64,000 nt of DNA from Physcia stellaris (GCA_018902385.1 JABSSW010000001.1:868001-932000); one strand, 5' to 3'; shown: positions 22,663-33,765, counted from the stretch's first letter. Program-made: numbers and translations. The notes: a model not told the origin generated them from the sequence alone.

Positions 22663-23868
22663 ATGCCTAACCTCGTACCACGCACAAAAACAGCCCCTCT
22701 ACCCGTCCCAGAGGCGCCGCCACTTCCAGCACCACAAGATCTGTCAGATGCTACCTTTGCAACACCGCGGCGCCGCATTTTGACGCCTAGCGACCACGAT
22801 GCATTTCAAGTCTCACCCTCCTACTCTCTAATCATTGCTTTTATTTTCAAGCTTTCGGAGTCAGTCGCCGACAAGAAGATCTCCTCCATCAGTGATGACT
22901 CAATATCGTCAGCAGTACGCCAGATACAATTGATCCTGAATTGTATCAGTCAAACTGTCGAGTCCGTGGCGCCAACAGATCAAGCCGGCTCTCGATTTGG
23001 TAATCCTGCCTTTCGTATCTTCCTGGATTCTATTGCTACGCAAAGCGATGCTTGGCATTCCTCGCTCGGTATTGCGTCTCCTGCTGCTGTGTCCGAAGTC
23101 TCGACGTACTTGCTTCAGTCTTTCGGCAATCGGGCCCGTATTGATTACGGGTCGGGTCATGAGTTGAATTTCATAATTTGGCTGTTGTGCCTCAATCGTC
23201 TTGCCTTGTTGCCAGAGAACATGTTTGCTGCGCTGGCATTGCTTGTATTTCCCCAATATGTGCAGCTGATGCGCAAATTGCAAAGTACTTATTACCTTGA
23301 ACCAGCAGGTTCACACGGCGTCTGGGGGCTTGATGATTACCACTTTTTGCCGTTCCTTTTCGGTGCGTCGCAACTCCTGCATCACTCATATATTCGACCG
23401 TTAAGTATTCACAACGAACTTGTGCTTGAGGAAGAAGGCGACGAATACCTGTATCTGGACATGATCAGATTTACTATAGCTTCGAAAAGTGTCAAAGGCC
23501 TTAAGTGGACACAGCCGATGCTGGATGACATATCAGCAGCTAAAAATTGGGTAAAAGTTGAACAGGGTATGCGGAGAATGTTAGTGAAAGAAATACTGGG
23601 GAAACTGCCTGTCATGCAACATTTCCTTTTCGGAAGTCTAGTACCAGCGACTCCGAGTATGAGCAACGAAACCGAGGCGGGTTTGTCATCCGAGGAGACC
23701 GAAGCAGAAGGTGGTGAAATCGCTGTTGACGGAGGCCAGATTAAGCACGTACACAGAGACGATGCCTGGGGCGATTGTTGCGGGATCAAGGTACCCAGCA
23801 CTGTGGCCGCTTCGGAAGAGGCGAAGAAGCACAGCGACGGAGGATTAAGGAGGATACCTTTCGACTAA
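22663..23868 (+). CDS. Serine/threonine phosphatase 2A activator (PTPA, Rrd1/Rrd2 type), peptidyl-prolyl isomerase
   Basis: PTPA helps form active PP2A-like phosphatases by loading metal and stabilising the catalytic subunit. Single exon, 401 residues, start MPNLVPRTKTAP with a proline-rich leader of about 35 residues before RRRILTPSDHDAF. Family blocks are intact: SRFGNPAFRIFLDSI, RIDYGSGHELNFIIWLL, TYYLEPAGSHGVWGLDDYHF, PMLDDISAAKNW and LGKLPVMQHFLFGSL. The C-terminus HRDDAWGDCCGIKVPS and LRRIPFD has the tail type I associate with Rrd2 of yeast, but Rrd1 and Rrd2 cannot be separated safely by eye, so no symbol is given. It converges on PEX4, with 108 bp between stop codons. Confidence 0.94.
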   Translation: MPNLVPRTKTAPLPVPEAPPLPAPQDLSDATFATPRRRILTPSDHDAFQVSPSYSLIIAFIFKLSESVADKKISSISDDSISSAVRQIQLILNCISQTVESVAPTDQAGSRFGNPAFRIFLDSIATQSDAWHSSLGIASPAAVSEVSTYLLQSFGNRARIDYGSGHELNFIIWLLCLNRLALLPENMFAALALLVFPQYVQLMRKLQSTYYLEPAGSHGVWGLDDYHFLPFLFGASQLLHHSYIRPLSIHNELVLEEEGDEYLYLDMIRFTIASKSVKGLKWTQPMLDDISAAKNWVKVEQGMRRMLVKEILGKLPVMQHFLFGSLVPATPSMSNETEAGLSSEETEAEGGEIAVDGGQIKHVHRDDAWGDCCGIKVPSTVAASEEAKKHSDGGLRRIPFD

Positions 23869-23976
23869 GTAACGAATGCGTTCAATGTGTGCAAAGACAC
23901 CGATGTGCTCGTTCTCGACTCCTCATACTCCAGAGCCCTCGCTATTCAGCACGTGAAGCATGCAAAGAAGCTTGTA

Positions 23977-24525
23977 TCATCCCACGCTCCATCGCCTTTC
24001 TTCACAGTAGAACCTTATCAGCGCTTCAGCGCCTATGACATCACCCTTCCTCAAGAGTGATGCGATATCGACGTTCAATGGACTGTCGGGGGCAGGGTAT
24101 GCTAACAGCTGGTGAATTGCATCGAGGGTCTTTGCGATGGTGTAGGCCGGCGACCATGAACTCTTCAGCAGATCCAAGCATATTTCGCCTGTCTAGATGT
24201 ATGCCAATCAGAAAGATATTTGATGGCCCAAGCATGACCCACTTACCTTGAATTGAACATTCGGGTGGCATATTGGGGTATCAAATCGTATATTTGGCGG
24301 CGTCAAAGGGTAAGATTCTGGGATCTGAATGGACAGCTTCCACAGGCCGGCTTCGTATGCAGAACCGGGAACACCTTTCAAGACTGCTTCCCACAATAGA
24401 ATTTGATCATCATCAATTGGCCCTAGAGACAAAAGGAATTGAACAGGGTCTCCAGATTGCGAGCGGAGTTCGTGTAGCAGCCGCTTTGTTGCCGGCGTTG
24501 TTGGGGAGCGCGTACTGGACGTCAT
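23977..24525 (-). CDS. pex4: Ubiquitin-conjugating enzyme E2, Pex4 (peroxisome biogenesis)
   Basis: Pex4 is the E2 that mono-ubiquitinates the import receptor Pex5 on the peroxisome membrane, anchored by Pex22. Two exons, 24247-24525 and 23977-24192, with a 54-nt intron; 164 residues starting MTSSTRSPTTPATKRLL. The UBC fold is complete: WEAVLKGVPGSAYEAGLWKL, IPESYPLTPPNIRF, the HPN motif in PICHPNVQFK, and the active-site Cys in TGEICLDLLKSSWSP right after the splice. The CHPNVxFKTGEICLDLL spacing and SWSPAYT are characteristic of Pex4. Divergent from rrp46. Confidence 0.92.
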
Positions 24526-24900
24526 GTATTTCCTGGTGGTAAACAGTGAAGACAACGACTTCACGTGTAAGAGTTAAGGTACGGCTTGTCATGGAACCCC
24601 GGGTTTCCGGACAATTCCAACAAATTTGCTCCTTTTCGTTCAATCTAGAATCTTGCGTCGCGCGTGTCCTTTAATACTTCATATCTATGCTGTACAGTAT
24701 GTATGACGATAATATCGAGCGTCAGTGTATGGAACATCAGAAGAATGCCTTGTCTCGGGCCGTGTAGCCGAAGCGTCGTCAGGGCTCGGGCATCTTACAT
24801 TACTCCGTACTAAGTACACAGGCAAAGTACAGTACGCCGTTCCTAGGGGTTCCTCAATGGGTAGATCGGAACAACTGTGTCACATAATCAACTCTAGATC
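24526..24900. promoter_or_regulatory. Divergent intergenic region between pex4 and rrp46
   Basis: The 375 bp between two divergent start codons must hold both promoters. No specific site is assigned. Confidence 0.45.
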
Positions 24901-25728
24901 ATGGACAAAACTCTCTTGTCGTCACTCAACCGGGCAGATGGGTCTGCAAGCTGTTCTCGCAATGGCTACTCTGTCGTTTGCGCCATTAATGGTCCTGTAG
25001 AAGTACAACGGAGAGAGGAAATGCCAGAGGAAGCGGTAGTCGATGTGGTAGTAAGACCTGCGTACGGGATTGGAAGTTTGTCCATCACCAAAGCAAAAGC
25101 GAGTTTGGGTGTTAATGAAGATCGACAGGCGTAAGAGAAAGACACCTTGAGTCAATCGTGCAGAACGCTCTACAGCACATTGTCCTACTGACAGCTCATG
25201 CTCGTACACTGGTCCAGGTTACTCTTCAGATTATTAGTGTACCACGAAGCGGCCATGAAGAAGCTATGATCTACCAATCACCACCCGTAATCAATTCCTG
25301 TTCGTTTCATACTGTTCGCTAATCATGCCGGCCAGACTATTGCCATACTGCCAGCTTTGCTGCACGCCTCCGTGCTTGCATTTTTAGCAACTTCAATACC
25401 GCTCTCCATGTTCATGACTTCAACCTCTGTTGCCGTTGGTTGGAACGGTAACCTAGCTTTGGATCCGTCGCCGGAAGAGATAGAGGCAGCAGCGTCGCTC
25501 CACATCCTTGGCTTTTCCTCTCATGGTGATCTGATCATCTCTGAAAGTGAGGGTTCTTTCGGTATCGAAGTCTGGGAACAGGTACTAGAAATTGCAGGTA
25601 GTGCATGTTGTGTTGGTAAGACCAGCGAGAACGTGCCTGAGAGCGATAATTTGAGAGCTTCCAAATACCAACTGAGCCTCGAGGGTGGTCTGCGAGCCAC
25701 TATATTAAAAAGAATACAGGAAAAGTAA
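24901..25728 (+). CDS. rrp46: Exosome core subunit Rrp46 (RNase PH fold)
   Basis: Rrp46 is one of the six RNase PH-like ring subunits of the RNA exosome and is not catalytic in eukaryotic exosomes. Three exons keep phase: 24901-25075, 25129-25286 and 25336-25728, giving 241 residues. Family blocks: LNRADGSASCSRNGYSVVCA, INGPVEVQRREEMPEEAVVD, RERHLESIVQNAL, ARTLVQVTLQII, ILPALLHASVLAFLATSIPL and LHILGFSSHGDLIISESEGS. The first donor (GTTTGT) is weak, but its splice restores the AYGIGS-VRERH join expected in the family. The second intron has a good CTAAT branch site. The C-terminal tail after GKTSEN is variable. Confidence 0.92.
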
Positions 25729-26739
25729 AGATGGCGGTAGAGCTTTTGAAGAATCACTTCCACCATCGACTTGCGAAACGAAATTTGTGCCATTGACAGA
25801 GCTTGCAATCTGTTGAAGTCCAGATCCTACATTATTTCAGATGGGATGGACGAAGGTACTCTCATCCAACTATAGAAGAGGCTACATTTCTCAAGCATAT
25901 ATGAGCGCAAAGGTCAGGAAGGCATGCGCTTGTCGGAACTAATGCCCATAATCAAGTCTCCTGGTCTTATTATTACTCCAGTCTTCAGATCATCACCCAG
26001 TACGACGACAACCATGTCACTAGCTCCTCGGCCTGCCATTGGTGCAAGATATGGCGAGTTAGCGCCTGGACATGTTGCTCCAGGAAGAAGATTATATGAG
26101 TTATCAACACAAATCTACAATATTAGACTACTACTAGACCCCCGTTGGCCATGTAACCTCCTCGCAAACTCGACAACAGCCCCAAAAGAACGGAGTCACG
26201 GAACTGCATGGCGTCTCAAGAGAATCTTGACGCTTCATTGCAATGATTATTAAGGACTTGCCGACTACTGTCTGTCTAAGTGGACAAGCAGACTGTATCG
26301 TAAGACCAATATATTAGGTAGTGTTGCTAGTGCAGATGTCTTTCTCTGCGTGCTTCGTCCCAGTCTCGGAAGTATGCCCAAAAGCAAAATTTTAGGGGAC
26401 GTTGTAGGTTCAGAGGCGTTTCGGTCGAGTTTTCAAAAGGATTCTCATGCGTTTCATATCTGGTCGGGGTGCATGATTCTTACTCGTAATGTCTCCAGGC
26501 CAGCCTCGGCAATCATTCATGCTGACCCAAATAGGGACAACATTGCTTTTGGTTCGTCATTTACCTTATCATTGAAGCCTTATTAAGTGCTCTTCATCTC
26601 AAGACTCTGCCAGTTCGAATCACGTTCATCAACTCCGCACTTCATTACCAAGTACAGCAAGTTGTTACTATTTGTTATCTCCGCTGGTGAAGCCGCTTAA
26701 AGCCGACCTCCCACTACCATCAAACCACGAATATACTTA
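25729..26739. other. Intergenic about 1 kb, possible small unrecognised gene
   Basis: No recognised family. It contains the minus-strand candidate described in the next entry and a 78-codon plus frame (26350-26586) with no motif. The last 150 bp probably hold the NAD kinase promoter. Confidence 0.35.
25914..26209 (-). other. Candidate small two-exon gene, function unknown
   Basis: On the minus strand an ATG at 26209 opens MQFRDSVLLGLLSSLRGGYM and runs into a stop. About 60 bp further on another open segment reads SPYLAPMAGRGASDMVVVVL and continues to PGDLIMGISSDKRMPS and a TGA at 25914. A GT-AG intron with a plausible acceptor (TCCTGGAG or CACATGTTGC-side sites) could join them, but I could not fix the junction and know no homologue. 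This may be a real small gene, a relic, or chance. Confidence 0.2.
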
Positions 26740-28722
26740 ATGCAGCACATCGTGCTCCCCGTTCCTGCAGACGAACCCACTCAGACTCGGACTGCACGCA
26801 CAAATTCATGTGATCCCTACGCATCGATGGCCTCGCATCAGTTCCAACGGGACTGTTCATCCATTGGCAATGCTCTCCTCCGTGATTACGCAGTCCATCT
26901 TGATCCCTTGGACACCGATAGCAATGCCGGCTTCCACCGGGATGAAGCCTTAGATGGCATCGACACGCTATCGACTGCTTCAACCCTGAATGATTCACCG
27001 CAAGATTTGCCGCTTTCCTCCTCTTCAAAGCTATCTTTCCCCCTGCGCGCCCCCAAGTCTTTTCGCTCCCACCGCACCGGTACAGCGACACCCGACTCCT
27101 CCGCCAAGCAGACAATTGCCCAGTCTGTGATATCTCGTTCTCCGACCAGCGGTCACCAGGTAGTATCGATCGCAGCAACCCTCTCTAATCGTCTAAGCCA
27201 CCTGACAGACGCCGGCAGAGACAGCAACGACGGTCTGTCGCCGCAGCATTTTCCTGCCAACTTGTCAGCGAGGACGCCCGCAACGGCCAAATTTGCATCT
27301 CTGAAGTCTCCATGTCTCTTTCATCAGGGTTTCGAAGAAGTTATCAACGCGGATCGAGTGATGGAGGAAATTGCTGCAGAAGATGATGGTATGTCTCATA
27401 GCCGCCTTTTACAAACCGCCACCAGTGTGCGAGAAATCAGCAAGCAATTACAGAGGCGTCCGATTAAAAGGCCGGTGCGAAACGTCATGATCATCACCAA
27501 AGCTCGGGACAACAGCCTTGTGGTCCTGACTCGGGAGCTTGCGGAATGGCTGATGAAGACGTCGAGATACGGATCAGACTTAGGTGTGACCGTCTACGTC
27601 GATGCCAAGCTCAAAAGCTCGAGGCGATTCGACGCTAGTTCCCTGCTGGCTTCGAACCCACGTTATGGACAAAAGCTCAAATACTGGACGCCAGATCTCT
27701 GCTACTCCAACCCCGAGCAATTTGATCTCGTTCTAACGCTGGGTGGTGATGGTACTGTCCTCTTCACTTCCTATCTTTTCCAAAGGGTCGTGCCCCCAGT
27801 TCTGTCCTTCTCTCTTGGGTCTCTGGGCTTCCTTACTAATTTCGAATTTACCTCATACAAAAAGCATCTGAACAATATTATGGGAGAGACTGGTATGCGG
27901 GTTAATTTGCGCATGCGGTTTTCTTGCACAGTTTTCCGAGCCACTCACAATAAGCATGTCAAAGGCGAGCTAGTGGAGGGAGAAAGGTTTGAGGTGCTGA
28001 ACGAGCTAGTGATAGACCGAGGACCATCTTCCTACATCAGTCAGCTTATTCTTCTGGCTGATGATGAACATCTTACCACAATACAAGCAGATGGCTGTAT
28101 TTTTTCAACACCGACGGGCTCGACGGCATATTCGCTTTCCGCAGGCGGTCCACTTACGCATCCTTCCATTCCAGGTATCCTTCTAACGCCTATTTGCCCT
28201 CATACTCTCAGCTTTCGGCCTATGGTGCTAAGCGATACCTTGATGCTCAAGGTTTGCATTCCACGCAGCAGCCGCAGTACCGCCTACGCCTCCTTTGACG
28301 GAAAGGGTCGTGTTGAACTTCGCAGAGGTGATTGCGTCCAAGTCGAAGCTGGCCGCTACCCCTTTCCTACTGTAGTAGGCGAAGGTGGAATAGGCGGCGA
28401 GTGGTTCGAAGGTGTGCGTCGAGCCCTAAGATGGAACACCAGGGGCGCAGTTCAAAAATCATTTGGTGGGAGCACGACTTCCACGGCCAGAACAGGCTGT
28501 GGCGAGGACACCGAAGTGATGAGGAAAGACAGTGCGGTGGATGGAGGTGCTGAGGAAGACGAACAGGAGGCCGAGGATGAAGTTCACGAAGAGGAATGGG
28601 ATATCGACGCCGACCCTATCGATGTCGGATCCGTGGATAAAGACAGTGGGCTCGGTACTAGCGACGTTAGCGGCAGTGTTTGTGCCAGCCCAGCACGCAA
28701 GGACAGCGTCATCGTGGATTAG
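26740..28722 (+). CDS. NAD(+) kinase (ATP-NAD kinase, Utr1-like)
   Basis: Phosphorylates NAD to NADP, the source of cellular NADPH. A single exon of 660 residues starting MQHIVLPVPADEP. The first 200 residues are Ser/Thr-rich and probably regulatory. The kinase domain begins near residue 245 (PVRNVMIITKARDNSLVVL), with the GGDGT loop in LVLTLGGDGTVLFTSY (about residue 334), then LGSLGFLTNFEF, the NE motif in FEVLNELVIDRGPSS, and STPTGSTAYSLSAGGP. The C-terminal 100 residues are acidic (EEDEQEAEDEVHEEEWDID). Length and domain order match Utr1-type cytosolic kinases rather than the mitochondrial Pos5, but localisation is inferred only. Confidence 0.95.
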   Translation: MQHIVLPVPADEPTQTRTARTNSCDPYASMASHQFQRDCSSIGNALLRDYAVHLDPLDTDSNAGFHRDEALDGIDTLSTASTLNDSPQDLPLSSSSKLSFPLRAPKSFRSHRTGTATPDSSAKQTIAQSVISRSPTSGHQVVSIAATLSNRLSHLTDAGRDSNDGLSPQHFPANLSARTPATAKFASLKSPCLFHQGFEEVINADRVMEEIAAEDDGMSHSRLLQTATSVREISKQLQRRPIKRPVRNVMIITKARDNSLVVLTRELAEWLMKTSRYGSDLGVTVYVDAKLKSSRRFDASSLLASNPRYGQKLKYWTPDLCYSNPEQFDLVLTLGGDGTVLFTSYLFQRVVPPVLSFSLGSLGFLTNFEFTSYKKHLNNIMGETGMRVNLRMRFSCTVFRATHNKHVKGELVEGERFEVLNELVIDRGPSSYISQLILLADDEHLTTIQADGCIFSTPTGSTAYSLSAGGPLTHPSIPGILLTPICPHTLSFRPMVLSDTLMLKVCIPRSSRSTAYASFDGKGRVELRRGDCVQVEAGRYPFPTVVGEGGIGGEWFEGVRRALRWNTRGAVQKSFGGSTTSTARTGCGEDTEVMRKDSAVDGGAEEDEQEAEDEVHEEEWDIDADPIDVGSVDKDSGLGTSDVSGSVCASPARKDSVIVD

Positions 28723-29530
28723 AATAGGACCATTGGTGTACTCAAAGGACTCTTTCAATTTGACCGCCTGGCGATTTGGAAGCGGCGGTTTCGACGCGGT
28801 TATATTTGGCGATAGCACCGCTGGCGGCATCGTACTAGGCATATGATATCTGTATGATATGTAAACTTTACGATGAATGACTACTTTACATAGATCTAGA
28901 TTTACACTTGACATTGGGATCGGGAAACCTGCGAAACACAAGCTCGAGGTGTCACCGACGGTGTAAGACGATCCGACTGCTCCCCTCATTTTATTTGGGC
29001 AACGTGAATGAAGTAAAGGACAAAGTCAAGCCATTGATTTGAGCTACATGACTTTGTAGCAATTTCGAATGTGATATAGCCCGAGGCTGAAGAAAATGGG
29101 CTACTAAATGGCAGTGATCGATTGATCAACTTGTGAAGACAGCTAAGCTTGATAAGATGGAGCAAAGCTTGCTCCATAAGTAACGCTCGGGTTACCATAG
29201 CGTGGTTCCAGTAGTCCGGTAACCGCGCTCTACCTCTCGCCACTGCCCTCGGCATGTGCTTGATGACTGGCCACTAGGTGAAACGATCTTCCGTGCCCAT
29301 GCTTTCTCTGAATATCAACAAGTTGGCCGTACACTGTTTGCTTTGCACACATAAAGCGACGTCATGGACGGGCTGGATTTGCAAATGAGCCATTGTCATT
29401 TGTCAAGCTGCGAATCCCGGTATGCACCATATCCTGCGGTTCGCTAAGAGATGCAATACGGCGGATTTTAAGTACAAGCGCTCTGATCCGTTCTAGAGTC
29501 GTCCACTGGGTGTGGCGGGCTGATGCATTT
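28723..29530. other. Intergenic between convergent genes, no gene seen
   Basis: This holds the 3' flanks of the NAD kinase and of the Ser/Pro-rich gene. A 90-codon minus frame (28986-29255) has no recognisable features. Confidence 0.4.
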
Positions 29531-32299
29531 TCAGTCTTTCCTTGCTGGCTTCTCTCTCGGCTTCCAAAAACGGATCAAACGACTGATTATGTGACCCTTC
29601 CTCTTGTTCGCTCTCTCAAGATTGTCGAATTGTACACGCTCTTCAATATGCAATTTGCTCCTCTCGGCGTGGGAATTACCGACAAGGCGGGACAAGTTCG
29701 CCAGACTTGATCTCTTGCTGGAAGTGGGCGATCGGGCTTTTGAGCGAACAGCAGCTGAGAGTGAAGGGGATCTTTCCGCGGACGATCGAGTATAAGCACT
29801 GCTAGAGAACCTCGGGGGCTGGGCACTGATGGCAGTTGAAGCGCTACTCGTAAGCGAAGGAACATCGTCCACCGAGGCTCGCAGGTTGACGCTCTGCTCT
29901 GCGGCGCGGCAAGAATTGAGCGTCAGCCGGTCGGTGATGGAAGAGTTGGCGGTATGAAGCCTCGGAATGTCAAAGGAAGCTTGGCTAAAATCGGGTAACG
30001 ACATAGTTGAGGACAATGTTTCAGGCGTCGACGAAGGCAGATCGGCTTTGGGCATCGCGAAGTCGATGGGCGCTGACAGAGGCCGACTAGGTACAGGCTT
30101 TGCTGAAACCGTCGGTGCGGCAACGCAGTCCTCGGACGGCTTGCTCGAGTCTGACGCCCGTGGCTCCTCGTCCGCTACTACGATTTCGATTGGGGTATCT
30201 GTCATTCTCAGGTTATATAGCTTTCGACGGGCGAAAGATAATTCGTTCTCCGTTCTTGTGCTTGGAGACCTTGAACCCAATCCCACGGAACTACCGACAT
30301 TGGGACGGCTACTTCGTTGCGGTAGATGCTCGCCATAGGGTGTACTGAGATCAACAATGTTGACGCCCAGCCCAGATATGTCCTCTTCGCTCTGGTTCTT
30401 GGATGGACAGAACCAATGCACCATCCTGGGTCGGATGTTGTCCTGGCTGTCGCTTTTTTTATCATCTTCCGCCTCCTCTTCTTCCTCGAAGACATCCGCC
30501 ATTTTTGGGTTGCTGCCGAAACGTGGGAAGCCTAGGGTCTGGCAATCAAAATGAGTCATCTCAGGCGCGCTCTCGGTACGCCGGTGGTAGTGCATGCCTG
30601 GGCCTGAGAACCCTCCTGTTGCCCCACTGCTATGCATGCGACGTCGAGCGGCAGAGAATCCGCCTTCGGAAAAGTCTTCGAGTTCGGATCCAGAGCTTGA
30701 GGCATTGATGGAATTGAATTGAGCATCAAGGTCTAATACTGCGCTGGGGATATGGTCTTCGTCAGATCCATCAGTAATGTCTTGGCCAGGCTGAGCTCCA
30801 GGCAAAGGATGGATCTGGGACAGATCACGAATGACACAGGTAGTATCATTATCAAAGCTGATATGCTCCAGAGTGAGCTCGTCAACCAACGCGAAAGTCG
30901 CGCTGGGCGAGGTGGCTCTTACTGGTCCTGTAATGGTTTGAGGAGCTTCGTCCATTCTTGACTTCCTTGGCAAAAATGTATCTGCCCATGACTTGACCCT
31001 TTTCTGTCTTTTCCCAACCTTCGGTTCCGGAGATGACCTCGGTCTTATCAACGCTGATCCCATCGAAGTTGGCCGTAGCTGCGGTAGCTGTGTTTTAGTG
31101 TGCCATGGCGAAGGCGGGATCTGCTCATTGTCCGGACAGACCTCGTCGGTCGTAAAATCGGTATAGTCAGCCCCAGAATCTTGCATACCCTTACTTGAGT
31201 TGGTCAAGGCTTCGGTCTGTGATAGCTGCGAGCTTGCTAAAGAGGTATTTGAGATTTGCTGCACATATAAATCATCCTCCGGCACCTCCCTATGTTCCAG
31301 CCGTTCGGGCGTATAAGTCCCAGCTGTGGGTAAGTCTCCCGTCGCAGATTGCTCAAATGTTGACTCATTCGATGGTCGAGTAGACTTGACTAAGGGAGGA
31401 GTAGAGTTTCCCCCACTGATTACAGAAGAGATACTGCCGGTAAGGGAATGGCTTCCTCGCACTGTTGAAAGGCTGCTTGATGTCTCCGAAGAAATGGTGG
31501 ACAAAGGGCGAGGGATAAATTCAAGAGTATCCGAAAATCCAACACGAGCGCGTGGGCAAGTACTTGGACGATTATTTTCATCCAAAGCGGCTATTGGAGG
31601 ATTTCCCTGTGAAGAAGAAGAAGATGCACCAGGTTGCATGAATGACCTCTCAATATGAGATGGAAACCTATGGCGATGATTGAGATCTGAGGGTGTTGTT
31701 GGCAGACTATTACCTCTGGGCTCTTGAGTAGGTTTTAGTACATGAGAAAGATCATTGCTTGAAACCGCCCCAGAGCGGCGATGAGCATGGCCACGTCTAG
31801 ACGCGGGAGGTATATTGTAGACGGTTGAGGGAAGCTCCAGGGGAAATTCCCCTTGTGTCCGACTTGTGCTAGACGACCCAGAGAGTTCAAGTTTGCTGTC
31901 ACCTCCGATGAACTCACTGCCGTTTCTTCTGTGGCCAGCCGATACATTCGAACAAGGCGGCGTTCTTCTCGTGGGCGTACAGCTGGAGCTACGGCTTGGT
32001 GGATCTTTTGGACTGGAAGGGTTGAAGTCGAAAGCAGGCAGAGCATGAAGGCAGAGTCTCTGAGGCCTGAGATGGTCAGCGGAACGCCTTGCCTCTTGTT
32101 CGTTTACAGAAAGGAGAGAGGTCTCTGAAGCTGCAGCTGCCTCAATGGATCCCGGTTGTAATGGAAATATGAAAGGAGAGTTGGGCTTCGTTGAGGTCCT
32201 CTCTGTTGCCCTAGGCACGGACGGCTGGGTGCTACAAGCCAATTGATGGTCGATTGGAAATGGCATAAATGGCTGACTGGACGTAAATACTCCCGCCAT
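29531..32299 (-). CDS. Large Ser/Pro-rich protein of unknown function, conserved in filamentous ascomycetes
   Basis: The open frame extends upstream to 32533, but the first ATG is at 32299 (MAGVFTSSQPFMPFP), giving 922 residues without introns. The protein is mostly low-complexity Ser/Pro/Thr, so largely disordered. It has an acidic island (VFEEEEEAEDDKKSDS), several HRR/RRR basic patches near 220-260, and a conserved-looking basic end, IISRLIRFWKPREKP. There is no signal peptide or membrane segment. Homologues in Aspergillus are annotated loosely as cell wall proline-rich proteins, a label the sequence does not support since no secretion signal is visible. It is the last recognisable gene before the AT-rich block. 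Confidence 0.75.
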   Translation of the reverse strand: MAGVFTSSQPFMPFPIDHQLACSTQPSVPRATERTSTKPNSPFIFPLQPGSIEAAAASETSLLSVNEQEARRSADHLRPQRLCLHALPAFDFNPSSPKDPPSRSSSCTPTRRTPPCSNVSAGHRRNGSEFIGGDSKLELSGSSSTSRTQGEFPLELPSTVYNIPPASRRGHAHRRSGAVSSNDLSHVLKPTQEPRGNSLPTTPSDLNHRHRFPSHIERSFMQPGASSSSSQGNPPIAALDENNRPSTCPRARVGFSDTLEFIPRPLSTISSETSSSLSTVRGSHSLTGSISSVISGGNSTPPLVKSTRPSNESTFEQSATGDLPTAGTYTPERLEHREVPEDDLYVQQISNTSLASSQLSQTEALTNSSKGMQDSGADYTDFTTDEVCPDNEQIPPSPWHTKTQLPQLRPTSMGSALIRPRSSPEPKVGKRQKRVKSWADTFLPRKSRMDEAPQTITGPVRATSPSATFALVDELTLEHISFDNDTTCVIRDLSQIHPLPGAQPGQDITDGSDEDHIPSAVLDLDAQFNSINASSSGSELEDFSEGGFSAARRRMHSSGATGGFSGPGMHYHRRTESAPEMTHFDCQTLGFPRFGSNPKMADVFEEEEEAEDDKKSDSQDNIRPRMVHWFCPSKNQSEEDISGLGVNIVDLSTPYGEHLPQRSSRPNVGSSVGLGSRSPSTRTENELSFARRKLYNLRMTDTPIEIVVADEEPRASDSSKPSEDCVAAPTVSAKPVPSRPLSAPIDFAMPKADLPSSTPETLSSTMSLPDFSQASFDIPRLHTANSSITDRLTLNSCRAAEQSVNLRASVDDVPSLTSSASTAISAQPPRFSSSAYTRSSAERSPSLSAAVRSKARSPTSSKRSSLANLSRLVGNSHAERSKLHIEERVQFDNLERANKRKGHIISRLIRFWKPREKPARKD

Positions 32300-33399
32300 G
32301 TCTGCTAAGTGACCAGAGTCCGTGGCTTCATGCCTTGTCCACCCTGCATCTGGCACAGTACGAGCTATGGTAGCGGCCTCGGGCTGAGAGACGAGTACTC
32401 GTACGAGGTGCAGAAGTGAGGGTGAGAGGATGTAACTCGTCGCGAGTGAGAATAGTGTTCGAAGTAAATCCTGTGCATAGACTGAAGTGCTAGAAACACT
32501 GTAGAAAGTAGAATCGAGATTAGTTTGGAACAACGGTTGTATGTCGCATGAAATCTCAGCGGCATCTATCGAGATTACTCACGGCTAAAAGTAAAAGACA
32601 CGCTGAAAAAGGCAAGATCAAAGGAATGGACGGCACCAAAGATACCTTGAATCTCGGGCAACCAGTGGGAGTGGTATTGAGAGAGATGGAAAGCGATGAC
32701 TTGAGGAGGGAAGGAATATGGGCTTGGCGCGGCTTAGGTAATTTTAAGGTACTAGTACCGTATCGTCGTCACTTAGAAACCCTTAAGGTAGTTCTAACGC
32801 AGGGCGCAAGAATCAATGGGATTATTCTTATTTTATGCACTCGGAGGAACATGAAAGGCGAGGTACATGACGTTTGGTTCGTGGACCAAGGCGAGCGAGT
32901 GGCCTGGTGTTTATCCCATGATCTGGTAGTAAATGGTGCCTAATTTTTATGATACACCGACAGATCTGTTAATACCCGACTTGGGACGAAATGAAAGAAT
33001 GGTGTCATCTTCATGTCGGCTTCATATGCTTTGTGCCAAAGACGGGTAAATACGCGTTTTGTCACGATGGGTATGTTAGCGATGATGCATTAGAGGCACG
33101 AGAGCACCACACCAGACCATGGGATATGTCCGAGGGCCGGTAGAGACGGCCATGTGCTTTCTACCCACTACTGCTGGCTGCCTATCACAAGGTGTAGATC
33201 GATCGAGCGCTGTGAAAGAGTTATGGAGTAGTCGTAGCCATCATGCAGCTGAACGGATCGCGCATATGCCAGACCAACCACAAGCAGCAGCTGTATCGAT
33301 CCCCGCACGATAACGTGGGACAAAAATGTCCTAGAAGCATGAAGGTTCAACGGCAGGATGCTTGCATTACGCATGGCTGCTGCAGGTAAGATTCTAGAC
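32300..33399. other. Upstream region of the Ser/Pro-rich gene, edge of gene space
   Basis: No gene seen. The plus frame 32548-32943 is antisense to the promoter and shows no motif. Composition is still balanced here and changes within about 100 bp after 33,400. Confidence 0.4.
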
Positions 33400-33765
33400 A
33401 GTCCTATTCCTGAAATAATAATTGTTGATCATGAACTTGACGCTACTCTGGTAATAGAAATAAGTACTTTATCTTATTCTGATTAGTTTTTCGTGAAGAA
33501 AATTATCATAAAATTGTGACTAATTTCATGCATTAATACGATTTATGTCACGATTTGATTTCGATTAAATAAAAACCAAATCGAATAAAATTAATATTAA
33601 AAAATATTAATTATGAGAAAAAAATTTAACAATACAAAATGTAAAATGTGTAAAAAAATATACGATTGAATAATTAAATGATTACAAACAAACGCAATAT
33701 TTATAAAACAATAAAAAATTGTCGTAATGTTACGATATGTGATTTGATTGATATTTGAAAATTTC

